Shown here piece by piece: positions 7,533 to 15,674 of a DNA stretch of 63,878 bases; position 1 is the first letter of the stretch; every line of letters begins with the position of its first letter. The translations under genes and the position numbers were made by a program. This DNA is from a virus: IMG/VR virus record IMGVR_UViG_3300021378_001715, positions 1 through 63,878 of that record; one strand, given 5' to 3'. The notes under the pieces were generated by a model, which had not been told where the DNA came from, ran no database searches, and worked only from the letters and a program-made list of their open reading frames with translations.

Positions 7533-8675
7533 TTAAGAAGCAATCTGTCCGAAAGGCTTCCAGCTTCCTGGAGTACCTTCACGAACACAAATCCAACCAA
7601 CATAACCAGTTGGCTTAGGATTGTCAGACCATACTATATCACCTTTTCTGTATGATCCTGTAGTTGGAATATCATTTCCAACTTCGAACTTTTTGCCTTC
7701 AAACCGAACTGGGCCTGCTGTAGTTACATCGCAATCAGGTGTTATATTAACTCCTAATTTTCCTTGTACAACAGTCTTAGACTCAATATTTGATCCTATA
7801 GTAATTTTACCAGATTCGGAAATAGATAATCTAGTTGTATTGTCCGTAACAATATTTAAATCAGTTGTAGTATACGAACCCATAGTAACACTGTTAGTAT
7901 CTGGTTGTATAATAAATTCTGAATCACCGTCTACGATACTTACAAGTGCATTACCTGCATCTGTACCAATACCTAAACGCATTGTATTCGTGTCCCAGAA
8001 TATAAACTGATCAACATCTAATGAACCTGTTGTTTTTAGGTCTCTTAGTGTTCCGACTTTTCTTAAACTACTACTAAGGACGTTAGTACCTAACGTGTCT
8101 TGCGAAAGAACACTGGTTCCTCCGATAGCAAAAGACGAGTCTTTGTGTAAATCGATAGTTTCAGTTGAGAAAAACTTACTACCTTGATACACAAATTGTC
8201 TAGTGTGTCCATCACCTATAAACAACAAACCTTTTCCGTTAATCGATCCGTTGTCGTCGGGTGTAAAAGTTAAAGGACTGTTTCTTTCTTGTCTTACGTC
8301 TGAAATTAATTCATTAACGTGAAGTTTAGTAACAGTCATTTCACCATCAACAAAAATATTGCCATGTACTTGAGCGCCTTGACGCATGTGAAGCCTACCT
8401 GTAACAGTAGTTTCACCAACAATGTTTTCAACATCAATATTATCGGTAGTTATACCGTCATCATCGACTTGAACTATTAGTTGTGTAGCATCATCTTTTA
8501 TGCCAATACTTTGAAATTTTGCAATTTTACCTGCGTAAATTTTATCGCCACTTATGCTCCTATCTGGTAGTGAGTCTACAGTGACTGGTTTATTAGAAAG
8601 GACTCTTAACACATCGTTAAGTTGTGCAAACCCCTGTTCTATTGTGTTTAAATTGTTCTTATCGATATCGCTCAT
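7533..8675 (-). CDS. Fibre-like virion structural protein
   Basis: About 380 residues (MSDIDKNNLNTIEQGFAQLNDVLRVL...). The N-terminal helix is followed by repetitive beta-rich sequence (TTVTGRLHMRQGAQVHGNIF, KTTGSLDVDQFIFWDTN) typical of phage fibre shafts. The C-terminus (VGWICVREGTPGSWKPFGQI) resembles small tip domains of marine phage fibres. The ATG at 8675 is preferred over a TTG at 8690 because a GATAAATA late box lies at 8681-8688, directly in front of it. Confidence 0.75.
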   Translation of the reverse strand: MSDIDKNNLNTIEQGFAQLNDVLRVLSNKPVTVDSLPDRSISGDKIYAGKIAKFQSIGIKDDATQLIVQVDDDGITTDNIDVENIVGETTVTGRLHMRQGAQVHGNIFVDGEMTVTKLHVNELISDVRQERNSPLTFTPDDNGSINGKGLLFIGDGHTRQFVYQGSKFFSTETIDLHKDSSFAIGGTSVLSQDTLGTNVLSSSLRKVGTLRDLKTTGSLDVDQFIFWDTNTMRLGIGTDAGNALVSIVDGDSEFIIQPDTNSVTMGSYTTTDLNIVTDNTTRLSISESGKITIGSNIESKTVVQGKLGVNITPDCDVTTAGPVRFEGKKFEVGNDIPTTGSYRKGDIVWSDNPKPTGYVGWICVREGTPGSWKPFGQIAS

Positions 8676-8680
8676 GTAAG

Positions 8681-8688
8681 TATTTATC
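8681..8688 (-). promoter_or_regulatory. GATAAATA late-type box before fibre-like gene
   Basis: The minus strand reads GATAAATA six bases before ATG 8675, within the end of the upstream gene. The leader would be very short, so either translation is nearly leaderless or the box is fortuitous. Confidence 0.4.
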
Positions 8689-9991
8689 AAGATACCTTCA
8701 ACAGTATGGTTTCCGCATTTATACGCCCGTTGAGCTTTGTATCGGTGGTTTTTATGTCATCCATAAACTTACGCAACGCAACCTTTCCTGAGTTTTTAAA
8801 CTCTTTAAGTTGTTCTTCTGGCTTACGCAAAGTCTTCTGTATACTTTCATCCTCGTGGAACCCTGTAATAGTAGTGCCTTTAACTTGTAGTCCACTACCA
8901 GGACGTTGCATCTTTTGCGGATCTGGATCTTTAGCAATATATTTGCCAAGTTTACGTGTCTTACAATTAAACACCCAAAGTTCACTAGCATATATTATGT
9001 CTGCAGGATTAACACTTACAATACTGTACTTGTCATCTGACTTTTTAAACTTTAGTTTCTGTACTAGTTTTTCTGCACTATATACTTTTGCTTTACGTGG
9101 TCTACGTGTTGCTTTAGCACTCTCAATAACCATGTCACATGCTGACATAATCTTTTCTAAAGCCTTCAGCCAAGTAGCCATTTCTTTTTTACTTCTATGT
9201 GAGTAACCTTCTTTTAACTGTTCCCAGTCATCCGCTTCTTTCCAGTTCTTTTCGGCTAACTTTTTAAGTTGTCCTGAAGTAGGAATATTGTGCCAGTCAA
9301 CTACTTCACGTAATTCTGAACTATAAATTTCTTTAATTTTTCTAGCATGAGCTTGAGTTATTTTTTGTCTAATGAAATGTTTATTAATATCAAAATCGTC
9401 AACTTTAAATGTTTTCGGATCTTCTACATGTCCATCTAACCACTCATCAATCGCTTCACATGCGGCATGGGCTTGTAAAAGAATACGATCTTGAATAGTT
9501 AGTACAGGTTTTGCTAACTTATCTTCTTTTTTCTTTTCTTCAACTTTATTCTTAAGTGCTGTTTTGCCTTCAACGATTGCTTCGTCAACTCGTAGTTTTA
9601 AAAATTCAGTTGAACATCGAAGCTCACCTCTAGTACCTGGAAGACTTTCCCAATGTGCTGCTTCTTTATCTGTCTTTTTTGGCGCACCCATCATATCCAT
9701 ACGTGCAACAATACTTGCTGTAATACTAAGAGCTCTGCCCGGAGCGGCTTTTACGGCCTTGATTTTCTCTTTATCATAACCGTTGTCTTCCATCCACTTA
9801 GGAACATACGAGTATAAGTCTACAGGCTTAAAGTGTTCGTAATACCAATCATGTGTATGACGTCTAAAGCGATGTATCTGCTCGCCAGTCCACTCTTCCC
9901 AGCCCTCCCATGAAGGTTCCTTAAGTTTTGCTCCACGTTGAAGCCGGGGAGCAGCTCTAGGCTTTTTTCTTTTAGTCTTTGGCAGTGCCAT
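8687..9991 (-). CDS. Large basic phage protein, function unknown
   Basis: 434 residues with a Lys/Arg-rich N-terminus (PKTKRKKPRAAPRLQRG) and long predicted helices, including EEWTGEQIHRFRRHTHDWYY, AIDEWLDGHVEDPKTF and KEMATWLKALEKIMSACDMV. I recognise the overall look from marine T4-like phages but no assigned function. It has a clear ribosome-binding site (GGAG) at ATG 9991 and is followed by the fibre-like gene with a 4-base overlap at the alternative TTG. Confidence 0.7.
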   Translation of the reverse strand: MALPKTKRKKPRAAPRLQRGAKLKEPSWEGWEEWTGEQIHRFRRHTHDWYYEHFKPVDLYSYVPKWMEDNGYDKEKIKAVKAAPGRALSITASIVARMDMMGAPKKTDKEAAHWESLPGTRGELRCSTEFLKLRVDEAIVEGKTALKNKVEEKKKEDKLAKPVLTIQDRILLQAHAACEAIDEWLDGHVEDPKTFKVDDFDINKHFIRQKITQAHARKIKEIYSSELREVVDWHNIPTSGQLKKLAEKNWKEADDWEQLKEGYSHRSKKEMATWLKALEKIMSACDMVIESAKATRRPRKAKVYSAEKLVQKLKFKKSDDKYSIVSVNPADIIYASELWVFNCKTRKLGKYIAKDPDPQKMQRPGSGLQVKGTTITGFHEDESIQKTLRKPEEQLKEFKNSGKVALRKFMDDIKTTDTKLNGRINAETILLKVS

Positions 9992-10056
9992 TTTTCAATC
10001 TCCGAATCAAGTTTATAAAAAGTATATATACAAAAATAAAAAAAGTCAAGTCTTTT

Positions 10057-10296
10057 CTAATTCTTTTTCTTCAATGAAAGATAAGTTACGTACTTGTCGT
10101 TTATATATCCTGTTAATGTTACTTTATATCCGTACGAATAATCATCGGGGCTAATCTGGTATGAAATGTCTGAACCGTGCTTCATGCAAAGTTTTCCTTC
10201 TGGTGTTTGTTGCCACTTGTAGATTGGTGCAGAAACGTAGAGTTCAGGATCCTCTACGTCTGCCATGTTGAACGTATACAGAACGTATCTGTCCAT
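10057..10296 (-). CDS. Hypothetical small phage protein
   Basis: A 79-residue aromatic-rich protein (MDRYVLYTFNMADVEDPELY...) with a probable small beta domain. It follows the 87-residue membrane gene by one base (TAAGATG) in a three-gene run. No domain recognised. Confidence 0.6.
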   Translation of the reverse strand: MDRYVLYTFNMADVEDPELYVSAPIYKWQQTPEGKLCMKHGSDISYQISPDDYSYGYKVTLTGYINDKYVTYLSLKKKN

Positions 10297-10297
10297 C

Positions 10298-10561
10298 TTA
10301 CTCTTTTAGATGCTTTTTTTTATTATAAGGCGTCTTAAGAGTTTGAACAAGTTCGTTTTGTTCTTTTTTAAAATCAGCATATCGATGCCGAATAATATCT
10401 TGCGTAAGATCAATGAAGATTAATATTGGTGCAAGAAAAAATAAATCTTCATGAACAAATATAGCACTTAGAATTGCAATCGCAAAATATGCTATCATTC
10501 GTTTTGAATGAGGTTGCATATCTGTAAAGTTCCATTTTACAAAATATAAGATATGTTTCAT
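10298..10561 (-). CDS. Small membrane protein
   Basis: 87 residues with hydrophobic segments at about 22-38 and 40-53 (YFAIAILSAIF, LFFLAPILIFI) and a charged C-terminal tail (KKEQNELVQTLKTPYNKKKH). GAGG lies before the ATG, which abuts the stop of the upstream membrane gene. Function unknown. Confidence 0.6.
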   Translation of the reverse strand: MKHILYFVKWNFTDMQPHSKRMIAYFAIAILSAIFVHEDLFFLAPILIFIDLTQDIIRHRYADFKKEQNELVQTLKTPYNKKKHLKE

Positions 10562-10562
10562 T

Positions 10563-10973
10563 TTATGCCTCTTTATTAGGGTTCCAAATAGTTAAATTTT
10601 TAGTCTTAAGTCTATTTACAACAATGTTGTATCGTGACTGTTCTGCTTTCCATTCCTTTAACCATTTATGACCATCACGTTCTGCATCAACAAAGATTGC
10701 ATTAGTCATTGCCAGTGGTACTAAGATTGCAAAATGAACAATAATACTTGCTACAGTATTATAACCAAACCACCCTAGGTAGTTTGCGGCTAAGAATCCA
10801 AACCATACACTCCATATAGTAAACAATACCAACATAAAGTAAGTTTGTAAACTTGGGTCTGGGATATATTTTAGTGGATTATATTTAACGTCCATTACTC
10901 GTCTCCAGCCACTTACGAGACTCATTGTAGTTCGTCTAAATAGACTTGGCTTTTTTAAACTCGGTTGTATCAT
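10563..10973 (-). CDS. Membrane protein, function unknown
   Basis: 136 residues from ATG 10973 with AGGAGAAAGGA upstream; an upstream TTG is unlikely. It has a basic N-terminus, two transmembrane segments (about 45-70 and 78-100) and a charged tail. The segment VKYNPLKYIPDPSLQTYFML resembles the 15994-16299 protein (KNPLSNIPDFSTRHMIMQVL). The two look like paralogues. Confidence 0.65.
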   Translation of the reverse strand: MIQPSLKKPSLFRRTTMSLVSGWRRVMDVKYNPLKYIPDPSLQTYFMLVLFTIWSVWFGFLAANYLGWFGYNTVASIIVHFAILVPLAMTNAIFVDAERDGHKWLKEWKAEQSRYNIVVNRLKTKNLTIWNPNKEA

Positions 10974-10983
10974 TTCCTTTCTC

Positions 10984-11085
10984 CTAATCAACGTGATTTC
11001 TTATAAACTCTTTTATTACATGAATACCGTATGACATCCATGTAACAACTAGTAAACTAACAAATAATAATTCAAAATTATTCAT
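10984..11085 (-). CDS. 33-residue membrane micro-protein
   Basis: The gene starts at ATG 11085, overlapping the ligase stop as TAATG, with GGAGAA at good spacing; it stops at 10984. The peptide (MNNFELLFVSLLVVTWMSYG...) is one transmembrane helix with a short basic tail. Coupling to the ligase stop and the good ribosome-binding site are the main evidence; function unknown. Confidence 0.55.
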   Translation of the reverse strand: MNNFELLFVSLLVVTWMSYGIHVIKEFIRNHVD

Positions 11086-12425
11086 TATAATTTTTCTCCG
11101 GGCTCAAAGCCACGGAATGTTTTAAATCTTGGAAAACGTAAACTATAAGTTCCGTCTTGGTTTTGTGTTACAGCATCAGCTCTTACTTCTACAAGTTGAC
11201 CTGTGATATCAGTGCGACTATTCCAAAAGTCGTCACGATTAGCATCACTAAAGCCACTGCCGACATTAACATTAATTTTCTTTCCGTCATCAATTCCTTC
11301 ACAAACAAATGCACCAAGTCGTCCTTCATTTCGTCCTGTTCCTTCTTCGACATCCTTTACCTCTAATGTTACCTCAATGAACGGCTTTGCTTTAAGCCAT
11401 GCATGAGTTCGCTTACATTCATAAGGAGCATCAACGTCCTTAATCATAACTCCTTCGTAACCACCGTCTACAGCCGCTTTATTTAACGCTACAAAGCGTT
11501 CTTGGCCTTCAGGAGTGTCTAAGTCTACATCTTCCCAATCCAACGCTTGTACGTGCTCTAAGACGTCTGCATGGTCTTCTACCCAATGCTTAGTAATTTG
11601 ACTTCTAAAGCTCTGCGGCTTATCCCAACTACCTGCTTTGAAGCAACCTAAAGGAATAGTATCAAACAAATGCAATACAGCATCAGTAGTTTGTTTACCA
11701 TCTTTACGATGTACTTGTTTCATAAGATCTTGGAAGTTAGCACTCATTACCTCTCCATCTAATACTAGCGGATAAGGTACAGGGTGATCTTTAATTACAG
11801 TTTCAATTTCTTCAATAATATGTCCAAAGTTATGAAACTGTTTACCGTTACGACTAAACATTTCTACCTTGTCGCCTTGGATAATAGTAATGACTCTTAC
11901 GCCATCTAGTTTGATTTCAATTTGCTTTTTACCAACCATCTTTTTTTCGTGGTTAGCAGAGTCGTGTGCTAGACTACATGTGAATGTAGGAATCATATAT
12001 TTTGTTTCGCCTTTAGGATTAAACCTTTTGGCAACTTTGTTTACAGTCTTTTCACTTACACCACAACGTAAATCCTTAATTAAGATACGTCTGTAAAAGC
12101 CATTCCATTGTTCTGCGGTTGCTGTTGACATTACAAGTTCAATAGCATCTCTTGCCGCATGTCCTGTAAGTTCTCTTGCAATAAGTTTATCTGCAAGTTC
12201 TTTAAATATTTTCCACTCACAACCTTGTGCAGATAATACTTCGTTTTCTGCTTTTTCAGGTACTTGCTTAACGCCAAATGTTACTAGTGGATCAAGAGCC
12301 ATTTGAACACCTTCAAAGAACTCGTCGAGTCCTTCGCCCATTGCACCAAATACAATAGCCTCTTTGTCCAATCTGCTATTGTGTTGTTCAAGTTTTGATA
12401 TTATGTCTTGTGGTTGTGTTCGCAT
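11085..12425 (-). CDS. ATP-dependent DNA ligase
   Basis: 446 residues matching phage ATP-dependent ligases. The adenylation motif reads EIKLDGVR with the acceptor Lys at about 172. Later motifs are DGEVMSANFQDL, a VMIKDVDAPYECKRT region and WLKAKPF, followed by an OB-fold C-terminus (GRLGAFVCEGIDDGKKINVNVGSGF). It seals nicks during replication and repair. It heads the run that continues through the micro-protein and membrane genes and lies downstream of tRNA-Asp and tRNA-Glu. Confidence 0.93.
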   Translation of the reverse strand: MRTQPQDIISKLEQHNSRLDKEAIVFGAMGEGLDEFFEGVQMALDPLVTFGVKQVPEKAENEVLSAQGCEWKIFKELADKLIARELTGHAARDAIELVMSTATAEQWNGFYRRILIKDLRCGVSEKTVNKVAKRFNPKGETKYMIPTFTCSLAHDSANHEKKMVGKKQIEIKLDGVRVITIIQGDKVEMFSRNGKQFHNFGHIIEEIETVIKDHPVPYPLVLDGEVMSANFQDLMKQVHRKDGKQTTDAVLHLFDTIPLGCFKAGSWDKPQSFRSQITKHWVEDHADVLEHVQALDWEDVDLDTPEGQERFVALNKAAVDGGYEGVMIKDVDAPYECKRTHAWLKAKPFIEVTLEVKDVEEGTGRNEGRLGAFVCEGIDDGKKINVNVGSGFSDANRDDFWNSRTDITGQLVEVRADAVTQNQDGTYSLRFPRFKTFRGFEPGEKL

Positions 12426-12497
12426 ATGTTGCCTCTTTGTATTTGCCTAATTGTTATATACATTATAACCTCTAATAGATTAAATGTCAACCACTAA

Positions 12498-12572
12498 TGG
12501 CGGTCTGACGGGGAATCGAACCCCGAACGCCGCCGTGACAGGGCGGAATTATAACCGTTTAACTACCAGACC
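12498..12572 (-). tRNA. tRNA-Asp (GTC)
   Basis: A cloverleaf with acceptor GGTCTGG/TCAGACC, anticodon stem CCGCC/GGCGG and loop CTGTCAC (anticodon GTC), T-arm CGGGG-TTCGATT-CCCCG, discriminator G and an encoded CCA. Confidence 0.93.
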
Positions 12573-12578
12573 GTAAAA

Positions 12579-12653
12579 TGGTAGCCCGTAGGAGAATCGA
12601 ACTCCTGTTGCATGGATGAAAACCATGTGTCCTAACCACTAGACGAACGGGCC
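12579..12653 (-). tRNA. tRNA-Glu (TTC)
   Basis: Anticodon stem CATGG/CCATG with loop TTTTCAT (anticodon TTC), T-arm AGGAG-TTCGATT-CTCCT, and encoded CCA. The first acceptor pair is G-T. It lies 6 nt from tRNA-Asp. Confidence 0.92.
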
Positions 12654-12665
12654 TACTAAGTTATA

Positions 12666-12863
12666 CTACGTGATGTTGGTTGCTTGTAGACCTTTAGGGC
12701 CTTCAATTATTTCAAATGTAACTTCTTGGTTTTCTGCTAAAGACTTGTATCCATCTCCATTGATGCCTGAGTGATGTGCAAATACATCTGCTCCGCCATC
12801 GTCTGGGGTAATGAACCCAAATCCTTTAGTTGCATCAAACCATTTTACTTTTCCTGTTACCAT
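12666..12863 (-). CDS. Cold-shock domain protein (CspA family)
   Basis: 65 residues, full length for a single cold-shock domain. Visible are the start [16 protein letters not shown] with RNP1 (KGFGFI), RNP2 (VFAHHS) and the ending ATNIT. It binds single-stranded RNA or DNA and can melt mRNA structures. It lies just upstream of tRNA-Glu and tRNA-Asp, so all three may share a transcript. A role in helping phage translation is inferred. Confidence 0.92.
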   Translation of the reverse strand: MVTGKVKWFDATKGFGFITPDDGGADVFAHHSGINGDGYKSLAENQEVTFEIIEGPKGLQATNIT

Positions 12864-12923
12864 TCTATCTTTCTCTCTATTGTGAAGTCTTACCTTCGGT
12901 TATTAATTCTAAAGGTAAATCCT

Positions 12924-14741
12924 TCAAAATATGTATGCAATACTAGCAAGGTATGTTCTACCTGTCTGCTTGTATCCATGTGGTTTATTATAACGCTTAT
13001 TAGTTACGTTGTCAACCTTTATTTCAAATAAAATGTTGTCCACATACTTTTGGTATGACACATCAAAAAGTGATACTGACGGCATTTCTGTTCTTTGCCA
13101 AGTCGAACTGTGAATATCGTCATACTTTCCGTCATACCTTGCATTAAGTTTTAGTCTAGTAGTACTGTCAACATCATAATATATATTACCGTTGTAACTA
13201 TGTTTTGGTCGACGCAAAAGATCCTGTCCGTTTGTATCTTCTGTAAACAATAATGTATAACCGTTTACTAGAGTTACTGGACCAAACGTATTTGTATATT
13301 GTATTTCTACACCATTGTGTCTACTTGTACCTTTATTGTTATATGTTGAACCTTCGTATGTCAATGTATCCTTAACTGAAGTAGTAAACACCGCAACATC
13401 TAATGCTCCGTCATTATATCCAATTTCATAAGACTTACTAGTTTCAGAAAATAAGTTTGGATTGCCTTCAAAACCGTAATTATCTATACCATACATTTCG
13501 TAAACGGTAGGAGTTTTAAATCCTGTTGAATGACTTAACCTATAATTGCCTCTTGCTATACCAACTCTATATGTCCATTCGTTTTTGAAGTTACTAGCAT
13601 TGTCATATCTTACACCAAACGACCCAACAGTACCGTCTATTACATAATCACTACCAAAGAATAGTCCTGTATTATTACGTGTTGCATTTACTAATGAAGT
13701 ATAATATGGCAAATTAACTTCAAAATCTGCTTTAGAAGTTACGTACTCTAGTCCATATGTAAAGTCTATTTCGTTTATTGTAGACGTTTTATGTGTTAAA
13801 AATGTATCGCTAATACTGTTATAGTTACTAACCAATCCGTCATCTGTGTATTGTCTTTTATGTTCTGAATTATTATAAACAAACGCAGTAGTTTTATTCT
13901 TTAGTGCTATTTGTCTATTGTTAAATTTCCAATTACCTGTATAGTCAAGATCATCAACACCACCTCCGTCAAGATTGCTATCGTTATTTCTACCAATTAA
14001 ATTTCCAGTTAACACATATCCATTGTCTAAATATGTTTCGTATACAAAGTTGTAATTACGAAATACATATGGATCAGTTTCAGGACCTTCTGCTACACTG
14101 ATACTATCACTAGATTCTTTTTCAATATCAAGGCTAAAAAGATGAGCACCTACACTTTCACCAAGACTTAAATTTTGTTTCTTTAGGTTGTTTGATCCTA
14201 GTGTATACTTTAATTCATTATTATAATTAATACCTGATTGTAAGTTAATTACACCTCCAACAGCATCAGGTCCATACAATGAACCAGCCGGGCCTTTTAT
14301 AATTTCAATTTGATCAAACCCTAATATTCCTATTTGTCCTAGATCGTCATTTCCAGAAATTGTACTATGGTCTTTAATACTAATACCGTTAATAGCAATT
14401 AATGAATGATTGCTATTTGTACCTCTAATAAACAAACTTGTTTGTTGTCCTTTAGGTCCAGTTGTTTGTAAGTCAACTCCAGATACTTCTATATCGTCTA
14501 GTTCGTCTGCTTCTATTACATTTGAACTGTATGTTTTTGCTCTGTGATCACTTGCTGTACGGTATGCATATATTGTAATTTCTAATGGGTCAACTGTGTG
14601 TCCATGGTATGTTAAATGGTCATCTGCATTGGCTCGTAATCCAAAAAACAGTAGTGCTATTAAGCCCATAGTTATAATATTGTCAATTCTAAATAATCTT
14701 TTCAAATCTTTTTTAATTCTTCCTTTTTTAAGTGTAAGCAT
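12924..14741 (-). CDS. TonB-dependent outer-membrane receptor, BtuB-like
   Basis: 605 residues from ATG 14741 (AAAGGAAAC upstream). It has a signal sequence (about 24-42, ITMGLIALLFFGLRANA), then a plug domain with SLFIRGTNSNHSLIAINGIS and IEIIKGPAGSLYGPDAVGGVINL (about 100-170). A long beta-barrel follows, with SHSTGFKTPTVYEMYG, and the protein ends in Phe, as outer-membrane barrels do. The family imports vitamin B12, siderophores or heme using host TonB-ExbBD. It overlaps the 3' end of a DUF6580 membrane-protein gene, which favours a cofactor such as B12. I know of few phage receptors of this kind; host origin is likely. Confidence 0.9.
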   Translation of the reverse strand: MLTLKKGRIKKDLKRLFRIDNIITMGLIALLFFGLRANADDHLTYHGHTVDPLEITIYAYRTASDHRAKTYSSNVIEADELDDIEVSGVDLQTTGPKGQQTSLFIRGTNSNHSLIAINGISIKDHSTISGNDDLGQIGILGFDQIEIIKGPAGSLYGPDAVGGVINLQSGINYNNELKYTLGSNNLKKQNLSLGESVGAHLFSLDIEKESSDSISVAEGPETDPYVFRNYNFVYETYLDNGYVLTGNLIGRNNDSNLDGGGVDDLDYTGNWKFNNRQIALKNKTTAFVYNNSEHKRQYTDDGLVSNYNSISDTFLTHKTSTINEIDFTYGLEYVTSKADFEVNLPYYTSLVNATRNNTGLFFGSDYVIDGTVGSFGVRYDNASNFKNEWTYRVGIARGNYRLSHSTGFKTPTVYEMYGIDNYGFEGNPNLFSETSKSYEIGYNDGALDVAVFTTSVKDTLTYEGSTYNNKGTSRHNGVEIQYTNTFGPVTLVNGYTLLFTEDTNGQDLLRRPKHSYNGNIYYDVDSTTRLKLNARYDGKYDDIHSSTWQRTEMPSVSLFDVSYQKYVDNILFEIKVDNVTNKRYNKPHGYKQTGRTYLASIAYIF

Positions 14742-15183
14742 GTTTCCTTTGTAATAATAATGACAATGCTGTACCATATACTAATGTGCTTAGTAACAGT
14801 TTAAAGTCAAATGGTATAGCCATTGCATAAGTTTGTAATAATGACATACTAGGATTTGATAACCACACAAAGAAGTTTACAATAACATGCCACAGTCCTA
14901 TACCAATAATACTAGTATAAACATAATTGTTAATGCTACGTGATAATGATATGATAAGTGCTAACACAAAATACACTACTAAATTTATTGCACTAAAACC
15001 TAAGAATAAGTCTGATAAAAACATTACTCCTAGCGGTACAGAATAAGATAATAGTTTATTTTGTGTTAACGGAAAGAATATTGCTACAGCAAACAATGGG
15101 GTAAAGTTTGCGTAACTTGGATCTAATATAGGTAACACTCTTGCTAACAAAAGTGCTCCTACTAAAACTACTAATTCTTTCAT
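14728..15183 (-). CDS. DUF6580-type putative transport membrane protein
   Basis: 151 residues, almost all hydrophobic, with about five transmembrane helices. The family signature is visible: YANFTPLFAVAIFF, VPLGVMFLSDLFLGF and NFFVWLSNPS. Members resemble S-components of ECF vitamin transporters and are often found near TonB receptors (from memory). The 14-nt overlap with the receptor gene argues for joint uptake of one substrate across both membranes. The ATG lies 9 nt after the CCA of tRNA-Ala with no visible ribosome-binding site, so the message may be leaderless after tRNA processing. Confidence 0.75.
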   Translation of the reverse strand: MKELVVLVGALLLARVLPILDPSYANFTPLFAVAIFFPLTQNKLLSYSVPLGVMFLSDLFLGFSAINLVVYFVLALIISLSRSINNYVYTSIIGIGLWHVIVNFFVWLSNPSMSLLQTYAMAIPFDFKLLLSTLVYGTALSLLLQRKHAYT

Positions 15184-15191
15184 AATTAAAA

Positions 15192-15267
15192 TGGTGGAGC
15201 TGATAGGGATCGAACCTACGACCTACTGGATGCAAACCAGTCGCTCTCCCAACTGAGCTACAGCCCC
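15192..15267 (-). tRNA. tRNA-Ala (TGC)
   Basis: Acceptor GGGGCTG/CAGCTCC, anticodon stem CTGG/CCAG with loop TTTGCAT (anticodon TGC), standard D and T arms, encoded CCA. Confidence 0.94.
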
Positions 15268-15317
15268 ATATAATATAATTATACTTCTTTTTAATTAAAA
15301 GTCAAGAAAGTGGTAAT

Positions 15318-15392
15318 TGGCATGCGAGCAGGGATTCGAACCCCGACTAACGGTTTTGGAGACCGCTGTGCTACCATTAACACCACTCACAT
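15318..15392 (-). tRNA. tRNA-Trp (CCA)
   Basis: Acceptor ATGTGAG/CTCGCAT, anticodon loop CTCCAAA (anticodon CCA), T-arm CGGGG-TTCGAAT-CCCTG, discriminator G and an encoded CCA. Confidence 0.88.
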
Positions 15393-15407
15393 AAAACTTT
15401 TTTTATG

Positions 15408-15483
15408 AACTACACTATCTTTAGCCCTTTCGAGGCCTCTGTCTCTGCAAAAACACCTTATTGCAGTAAGGCGTAGTGTAGTT
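15408..15483 (-). ncRNA. Candidate structured RNA between terminator and tRNA-Trp
   Basis: A perfect 9-bp inverted repeat, AACTACACT...AGTGTAGTT, closes a 76-nt element. Inside it, CTGCAA...TTGCAG can pair, and the alternative hairpin CCTTA-CTGCAA-TAAGG competes for the same bases. GCCT/AGGC can enclose the first hairpin. It lies just after the T-tract of a minus-strand terminator and 15 nt before tRNA-Trp. No known riboswitch or tRNA pattern was matched. A processed small RNA or a switch controlling the tRNA/receptor transcript are possibilities. Confidence 0.35.
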
Positions 15484-15484
15484 T

Positions 15485-15523
15485 ATAAAAAAAGCCCCTA
15501 ACCGAATTAACTGCTAGGGGCTT
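15485..15523 (-). terminator. Rho-independent terminator
   Basis: The minus strand reads AAGCCCCTA, a 14-nt loop, then TAGGGGCTT followed by a run of T. The 9-bp GC-rich stem and the T-tract make a strong terminator closing the unit of the 19-residue peptide. Confidence 0.88.
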
Positions 15524-15551
15524 GCTTAAAATAACTTTTTAAAAAGTCACG

Positions 15552-15611
15552 TCAAGACATACCCCCGGTAGGTGGCCAATTTGTAATATAAATTGTGTTA
15601 GTCTGTGACAT
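15552..15611 (-). CDS. 19-residue peptide gene
   Basis: ATG at 15611, stop TGA at 15552; the peptide is MSQTNTIYITNWPPTGGMS. A perfect TATAAATA late box lies 27 nt before the ATG, purine-rich AAGGAATACGGAATA precedes it, and a strong terminator follows about 30 nt after the stop. That makes a complete monocistronic unit around a very short frame. It could also be the leader or body of a small RNA. Evidence is the arrangement only. Confidence 0.4.
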   Translation of the reverse strand: MSQTNTIYITNWPPTGGMS

Positions 15612-15637
15612 GTTAGTATTCCGTATTCCTTATTATG

Positions 15638-15645
15638 TATTTATA
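15638..15645 (-). promoter_or_regulatory. TATAAATA late promoter
   Basis: An exact late box on the minus strand with no larger gene between it and the terminator at 15485-15523. It therefore appears to drive only the 19-residue frame or a small RNA of about 100-150 nt. Confidence 0.65.
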
Positions 15646-15674
15646 ATACACTCTTTATTTTGTTGTGTCAACCT

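Noticed and set aside
14742-15191. Cobalamin riboswitch before the receptor genes
   Set aside because: No B12-box-like sequence or room for a 200-nt leader; tRNA-Ala lies directly before the first gene.
15408-15483. A tenth tRNA
   Set aside because: It has a tRNA-like length and closed ends but no T-arm TTC or standard D-arm on either strand.
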